NCBI GenBank assembly: GCA_013387205.1
Contig: WARV01000023.1
Coordinates: forward strand, 1-41,617
Direction: 5' to 3'
DNA length: 41,617 nt
DNA from: Patescibacteria group bacterium
Lineage (GTDB): Bacteria; Patescibacteriota; Doudnabacteria; UBA920
Shown here: positions 37,983 through 41,617 of the stretch, in pieces
How positions within the stretch are numbered: the stretch's first letter is position 1
How the letters are laid out: the number at the start of each line of letters is the position of its first letter
Notes under the pieces: generated by a model
Databases searched by the model: none
Seen by the model: only the letters and a program-made list of their open reading frames with translations
What the model was told of the DNA's origin: nothing
Made by a program: the position numbers and the translations under genes

Positions 37983-38351
37983 CTAAATCTTGTTTTCATT
38001 TTGCCATTTCTCTTCCAATTTCCTTATTTCATCTTCATTAAATCCAAAATGGTGGCCGATTTCGTGCCAGACAACCCTCCGAACCAGCGAAGGAACTTGG
38101 TCTTCCGATGTTGCAAAACGTTCAATCGTCCCTTTCCAGATAGTAATTTTGTCAGGCAAAACCGAAGAGCCATAACCATAACCGGAGCCGCGGTCTTTTT
38201 GCGGCACTCCATGGTATAATCCGAACAGGCTATTGTTCGGCGACTCGCCGTCTTCCAAAACTATATCAACATTGTCTAGCTTCTTCTTGATGTTTTCCGG
38301 CAAGCTATCCACCGCTTCATTAATCAATTTTTCAAACTCTCCCCTATCCAT
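37983..38351 (-). CDS. zincin metallopeptidase (DUF1025/minigluzincin type)
   Basis: 122 aa from ATG 38351 (MDRGEFEKLI); an ATG at 38378 is in frame, but the GGGGGA before 38351 is the better SD. The fold is small: LINEAVDSLPENIKKKLDNVDIVLED, then LFGLYHGVP, PDKITIWKGTIERFA, then VRRVVWHEIGHHFGFNEDEIRKLEEKW with the HExxH zinc motif and the third ligand region. Usual family length is 110-130 aa. Substrate unknown. It follows the CYTH gene on the same strand by 64 nt, and the MEMO gene follows 43 nt later. Confidence 0.88.
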   Translation of the reverse strand: MDRGEFEKLINEAVDSLPENIKKKLDNVDIVLEDGESPNNSLFGLYHGVPQKDRGSGYGYGSSVLPDKITIWKGTIERFATSEDQVPSLVRRVVWHEIGHHFGFNEDEIRKLEEKWQNENKI

Positions 38352-38415
38352 ATTTCCCCCATCTCCAATTCCTGACAAAACTTCACTACTTCGAAGTAGT
38401 GAAGAAATGTTTAAA

Positions 38416-38958
38416 TTATAATTTTTGGATTTTTTGGAAGATTAATACATCATAACCCATTTTTTCCCGGGCGGATATGTTAATGTCTAAACCTGAAAGG
38501 AAATCCAACATTTCCTGCTGGGCAACTGCTGGGTCGCCTGCTGTCATTTTTTCCATTTCAAGATACGATCCTAAACCCTCTACTTCATCCAGACAAATTT
38601 CAAATTCTTTTATTTTTCCTTTTATCCTTTTCTTGTTTACCAAAGCGATTTCTTTAAATCCAAGGAGTTTGATAATATCATCCATTTGGACAGAATCTAA
38701 AATCTCCAGTTCCCTTTCCAGCTTGGCTAAATGATTACCGGGGTGGCCTTGTTTTAAAGTAAACAAGGTCTTGCCTTTTTGCTTCCTGATGCGCAGAACA
38801 TTTGTTCCCGGCGGAACCGGCACACCCGGTTCGCTATTTGGGATATAAACCATATCGCTTTGCTCTATGGCTTCAGAAAAAATACAACCTAAATCCTCGA
38901 ACTTTTTCTTGATATCATTAAAATCATTGACTTTAATTTTAATCTCAACTTCTTTCAT
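38416..38958 (-). CDS. CYTH domain protein (class IV adenylate cyclase / triphosphatase-like)
   Basis: 180 aa. The N-terminal EVEIK (ExExK) signature, KFEDLGCIFSEAIEQSDMVYIP, LRIRKQKGKTLFTLKQG, LERELEI, KKRIKGKIKEFEICLDEVEGLGSYLEMEKM and a C-terminal AREKMGYDVLIF match the CyaB/CYTH tunnel fold. The acidic and basic residues lining the tunnel look intact. CYTH enzymes hydrolyse inorganic or organic triphosphates or make cAMP; a triphosphatase is at least as likely as a cyclase. It lies downstream of secY, separated by a terminator, so it probably begins a separate unit. Confidence 0.9.
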   Translation of the reverse strand: MKEVEIKIKVNDFNDIKKKFEDLGCIFSEAIEQSDMVYIPNSEPGVPVPPGTNVLRIRKQKGKTLFTLKQGHPGNHLAKLERELEILDSVQMDDIIKLLGFKEIALVNKKRIKGKIKEFEICLDEVEGLGSYLEMEKMTAGDPAVAQQEMLDFLSGLDINISAREKMGYDVLIFQKIQKL

Positions 38959-38977
38959 GTATATTTTGCTTAAATTT

Positions 38978-39005
38978 AAAACCTGCCACTATTATGGCAG
39001 GTTTT
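38978..39005 (-). terminator. terminator after secY
   Basis: AAAACCTGCCA (38978-38988) pairs with 38995-39005 across a ctatta loop; on the minus strand followed by TTTAAATTT. It ends the ribosomal-protein/secY unit. Confidence 0.85.
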
Positions 39006-39031
39006 GTAGGAATTGTGAATTGGCTAGTTAT

Positions 39032-40312
39032 TTAGAAACCTTCATAGTCATGCATGGTCAGTTGGGCTTCAACTTTTTTAATGACTTCAATAACCACGGA
39101 TACGACGATTAAAAGTCCAGTGCCGCCAAAAGTCAAAGCCTGGGTGCCGGTAAACTTTTGGAGCAACAAAGGCAATATGGCAATAACTGCCAAAAAGAAC
39201 GCGCCAGCCAAAGTTATCCTGTTTAATACCAGAGTCAAGAAATCTGCGGTCTGGTTGCCCGGCCTCAAGCCTGGTACGAATCCACCGTTCTTTTGTACGT
39301 TTTCCGCAATCTCCTGCGGGTTAAACACAACGGCAGTGTAAAAATACGTGAAGGCCATTACCAGAATAAAATACAAGGTCGCATAAAACCATCCCTGGGA
39401 ATTAAACAAAGCTATGGTCTTTTGGGCGTAATTAGCAAGCACGGCAGATTTCGCATTGATAAAAAACTGCGCAATAAGAGCCGGGAACAGCATAACAGAT
39501 ATGGCAAAGATAATCGGGATAACACCTGCCTGGTTAAGGCGCAACGGCAAATGGGTATTAACCCCGCCAAACAACTTGTTGCCGCGAACTCTCTTGGCAT
39601 AAGCAATCGGAATATTCCTTTGCGCTTCGGTAACTAAGACAACGCCAGCAATGACAATTAGGATAACGGCAATGAATCCCAAAACTACTGGCAGTTTGGT
39701 CGGATCATACCATCCCTTTAAGAAACCTAAGGAGGCTGGCAAGCGGGCTACAATGCCTGCAAAAATAATCAAGGAAATGCCGTTGCCGATATCAAACTCG
39801 GACATGATTTCCCCAAGCCACATAACCATCATGGTTCCAGCAGTAACTGACACCAAGGTAATAAACCATTGGAAAGGCGTAAAGGCTCCTAAGATATTGG
39901 CTCCGCCCTGGGATTGCAGCAGCCTAATGGTTCCAAAAGCCTGCAAAGCCGTCAAAGGAATGGCCAGGTAGCGGGTGTACTGGTTTATCTGCGCGCGCCC
40001 TGCTTCCCCGCCTTCTTTCTGCATTTCGGCCAAAGACGGAACCACAATCGTCAAAAGCTGCATGATAATGGAGGCGGTAATGTACGGCCCCACCCCGAGC
40101 ATGGCCACCGAAAAATTAGTCAGGCCGCCGCCCGAAAAAATATCAAGCAAATTAAAGAACTGGCTTCTTTGGAAGAAAGCTTTCAGTCCGGAAACGTCTA
40201 TTCCGGGAACGGGAACATGCGCCAAAACCCTAGTTAACAATAAAAGACCCAGCACAATTAAAATTTTATTGCGCAGGTCCTTTGTTTTCCAAATTAAATA
40301 AATTTTGTTCAT
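39032..40312 (-). CDS. secY: preprotein translocase subunit SecY
   Basis: 426 aa with ten membrane helices. Family signatures include RVLAHVPVPGID near the start, NLLDIFSGGGLTNFSVAMLGVGPYITASIIMQLL (plug and second helix), EYxxR-type cytosolic loop GGEAGRAQINQYTRYL, RNIPIAYAKRVRG, LRLNQAGVIPIIFAISVMLFP and FGGTGLLIVVSVVIEVIKKVEAQL. It forms the SecYEG channel for exported proteins, including the exoproteins and pilins here. Full length. It follows rplO by 210 nt, more than the usual few bases; the spacer holds tacgaac repeats. Confidence 0.96.
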   Translation of the reverse strand: MNKIYLIWKTKDLRNKILIVLGLLLLTRVLAHVPVPGIDVSGLKAFFQRSQFFNLLDIFSGGGLTNFSVAMLGVGPYITASIIMQLLTIVVPSLAEMQKEGGEAGRAQINQYTRYLAIPLTALQAFGTIRLLQSQGGANILGAFTPFQWFITLVSVTAGTMMVMWLGEIMSEFDIGNGISLIIFAGIVARLPASLGFLKGWYDPTKLPVVLGFIAVILIVIAGVVLVTEAQRNIPIAYAKRVRGNKLFGGVNTHLPLRLNQAGVIPIIFAISVMLFPALIAQFFINAKSAVLANYAQKTIALFNSQGWFYATLYFILVMAFTYFYTAVVFNPQEIAENVQKNGGFVPGLRPGNQTADFLTLVLNRITLAGAFFLAVIAILPLLLQKFTGTQALTFGGTGLLIVVSVVIEVIKKVEAQLTMHDYEGF

Positions 40313-40424
40313 GAAAGTATTATAACAAATTCTTTACGAAGCATGAATTATTAGCCTACTCCGCCGAAGCTTCTTATAATCTTACCACTTGCTGACGGTT
40401 ATTGATTATTTGATGTTTTTCAAT

Positions 40425-40520
40425 AACATCTTTTGAAAAGCTGCGAAGGCCGGGCGAACTACGGACAGGAAACGAATATTCGTCAAATTTCGTACGTTCG
40501 TACCTGTTCGTACTTCGTAA
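40425..40520. repeat. tacgaac repeats between secY and rplO
   Basis: Short direct and inverted cgtac/ttcgtac units (40485-40518) and a gatgtt/aacatc hairpin (40431-40449, flanks). They recall the actaaata and tgacaaaa spacers elsewhere. No gene. Confidence 0.5.
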
Positions 40521-40522
40521 AA

Positions 40523-40957
40523 TTATAAAACTTTTCCGCCTGCTTTCTCAATCGCTTCTTTGGCGGAAGCGGAAACCGGCAATGTCACGGTGAGTTTCTT
40601 TTTGATTTCGCCTTGTAAAATTTTAGCTTTGGTAAAAGATGAATCTATAACTCCTTTTTCGAGCAAGGCTTTGAAGTTCACGGTGTCTCCGTCATTAAAA
40701 ACATTCAATTTGCTCAAAGAGATTGCGGCCGCTTTATCGTTTAAAGACCTAAAACCTCTGGCTTTAGGAAGCTGCCTGATAAGAGGCTGGCGTCCGCCTT
40801 CAAAACGGGCGGGCATTTTGGAATGTCCGGTCCTGGCTGTCTGGCCTTTTCCGCCGCGGGTGGAATATGTGCCATGGCCGCTGCCTATGCCGCGACCGAC
40901 AACTTTCTTGCGATGGACGGATTTCGGATGTTTTTTAATCGTGTGAAGTTTCAACAT
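40523..40957 (-). CDS. rplO: 50S ribosomal protein L15
   Basis: 144 aa. The start MLKLHTIKKHPKSVHRKKVVGRGIGSGHGTYSTRGGKGQTARTG is the L15 N-terminal extension that enters the ribosome core; RFEGGRQPLIRQLPKARGF and the C-terminal beta domain follow. rpsE lies 32 nt upstream with no rpmD between. In most bacteria L30 sits exactly there, so its absence is informative. Confidence 0.96.
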   Translation of the reverse strand: MLKLHTIKKHPKSVHRKKVVGRGIGSGHGTYSTRGGKGQTARTGHSKMPARFEGGRQPLIRQLPKARGFRSLNDKAAAISLSKLNVFNDGDTVNFKALLEKGVIDSSFTKAKILQGEIKKKLTVTLPVSASAKEAIEKAGGKVL

Positions 40958-40989
40958 AAATAATTGTTTTTAACTTGATGGACTATTTA

Positions 40990-41493
40990 TTACTTTCTCA
41001 GCTGCGCAAGCTGTTCCTTGCTTTTCATCAGCTTAAAAGCAGAGAAAACCGCTTTGACATTATTGACTTTATTATTACTGCCAAGCATTTTACTGACAAC
41101 ATTCTTGACTCCTGCCAATTCCATAACGCTGCGGATAGCTCCCCCGGCAATAACTCCAGTACCAGGCTTGGCCGGCCTCATTATAAGGCTGGAAGACTTA
41201 TACTTGATATCAACTTCATGAGGGATGGTTTCGTGGGTAAGCGGCAAGGATACCAAATTTTTCTTTGCCTGGTTTACGGCCTTATTAACGCTCTCGGCGA
41301 CATCGGATCCTTTTTTAAGGCCCATGCCGACTCTGCCTTTATGGTCGCCAATGACCACCAAAGCCCTAAAGCGCATGCGTTTACCACCGGCAACGACGCG
41401 GGTGACCCTTTTGACTTCAACGACTTTTTGGTCAAACTCGCTTCTCTCGCGGGCTTGGTCTTCGCTATTCGATTTTCTGCGTCTTTTTTCCAT
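40990..41493 (-). CDS. rpsE: 30S ribosomal protein S5
   Basis: 167 aa. The N-terminal dsRBD half VVEVKRVTRVVAGGKRMRFRALVVIGDHKGRVGMGLKKG and the C-terminal half LTHETIPHEVDIKYKSSSLIMRPAKPGTGVIAGGAIRSVMELAGVKNVVSKMLGS are intact. S5 is involved in decoding accuracy and interacts with S4/S8. The ATG at 41493 lacks a strong SD. The following spacer upstream has actaat repeats. Confidence 0.96.
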   Translation of the reverse strand: MEKRRRKSNSEDQARERSEFDQKVVEVKRVTRVVAGGKRMRFRALVVIGDHKGRVGMGLKKGSDVAESVNKAVNQAKKNLVSLPLTHETIPHEVDIKYKSSSLIMRPAKPGTGVIAGGAIRSVMELAGVKNVVSKMLGSNNKVNNVKAVFSAFKLMKSKEQLAQLRK

Positions 41494-41499
41494 ATACGA

Positions 41500-41610
41500 A
41501 TTTATTGATACTAATATACGAATTAATGCTAATGATACTAATGGCTACTAATGCGTACTAAGAAAGAATTAGTTATACATTCGTTTCATTAGTATTCATT
41601 GGTAGATTGG
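41500..41610. repeat. actaat repeat region upstream of rpsE
   Basis: Units gatactaatatacgaatt, ctaatgatactaatgg, ctactaatgcgtactaag fill the spacer to the window edge; related to 5161-5271. Confidence 0.55.
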
Positions 41611-41617
41611 TATCTTT

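Overview
The window looks like a chromosomal contig from a Candidate Phyla Radiation (Patescibacteria, Parcubacteria-like) bacterium. This rests on gene content and style: rpsE is followed directly by rplO with no rpmD (uL30) between them, a loss reported for CPR; there are many short membrane or secreted proteins, type IV pilin-like proteins, a VirD4/TraG-like ATPase, and a very large tail-fibre-like surface protein with LVIVD repeats. Spacers are full of degenerate palindromic repeats, and Shine-Dalgarno sites are often weak. TGA is used as a normal stop. All six tRNAs encode CCA.

Layout. 1-7.6 kb: DUF4446 protein, bactofilin, lipid-kinase-like protein, an unknown protein, a cysteine-rich microprotein, infB, rbfA, a DHH phosphoesterase, a one-helix microprotein and an NADPH-dependent FMN reductase. 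7.7-12 kb: tRNA-Leu(GAG), then a pyrimidine cluster, pyrF-pyrE (+), pyrD (-) and pyrC (+), with clear promoters, strong SD sites and strong terminators. It covers dihydroorotase, dihydroorotate dehydrogenase, OPRTase and OMP decarboxylase, i.e. carbamoyl-aspartate to UMP. 12-15.5 kb: a leaderless RNHCP gene, tRNA-Val, tRNA-Phe and tRNA-Gly set among palindromic repeats and duplicated tRNA ends, a prepilin, a GIY-YIG gene, a frameshifted gene remnant and a membrane protein. 15.4-19 kb: a second prepilin, small membrane proteins, a ~200-bp inverted-repeat element, a long structured leader ahead of a lysozyme-like exoprotein, and tRNA-Leu(TAA) and tRNA-Cys. 19-22 kb: SpeA-type decarboxylase and convergent rpsA. 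22.7-31.3 kb: two surface proteins, the second 2360 aa. 31.3-38.4 kb (-): the VirD4-like ATPase and three genes upstream of it (including a MEMO-CapA fusion), then a zincin. 38.4-41.5 kb (-): a CYTH protein, secY, rplO and rpsE, the end of the ribosomal-protein operon.

How the genes relate: the translation set (infB, rbfA, rpsA, rpsE, rplO, secY, tRNAs) is core. The pyr cluster is a self-contained biosynthetic block that may be acquired or differently regulated. The 16-38 kb part is mostly cell-envelope and surface machinery.

Strongest points for a second look: (1) palindromic repeats with a constant core but arms that differ between copies and, at tRNAs, match the tRNA terminus, together with duplicated tRNA-Val 5' and tRNA-Gly 3' ends; (2) the folded ~270-nt leader at 17656-17926; (3) an interleaved, pseudoknot-type inverted repeat at 22333-22406; (4) the abrupt tail-to-tail end at ~31311-31330, where the giant protein stops just inside an S74 chaperone-domain motif; (5) the pyrF leader peptide/hairpin. 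All structure and promoter calls were made by eye.
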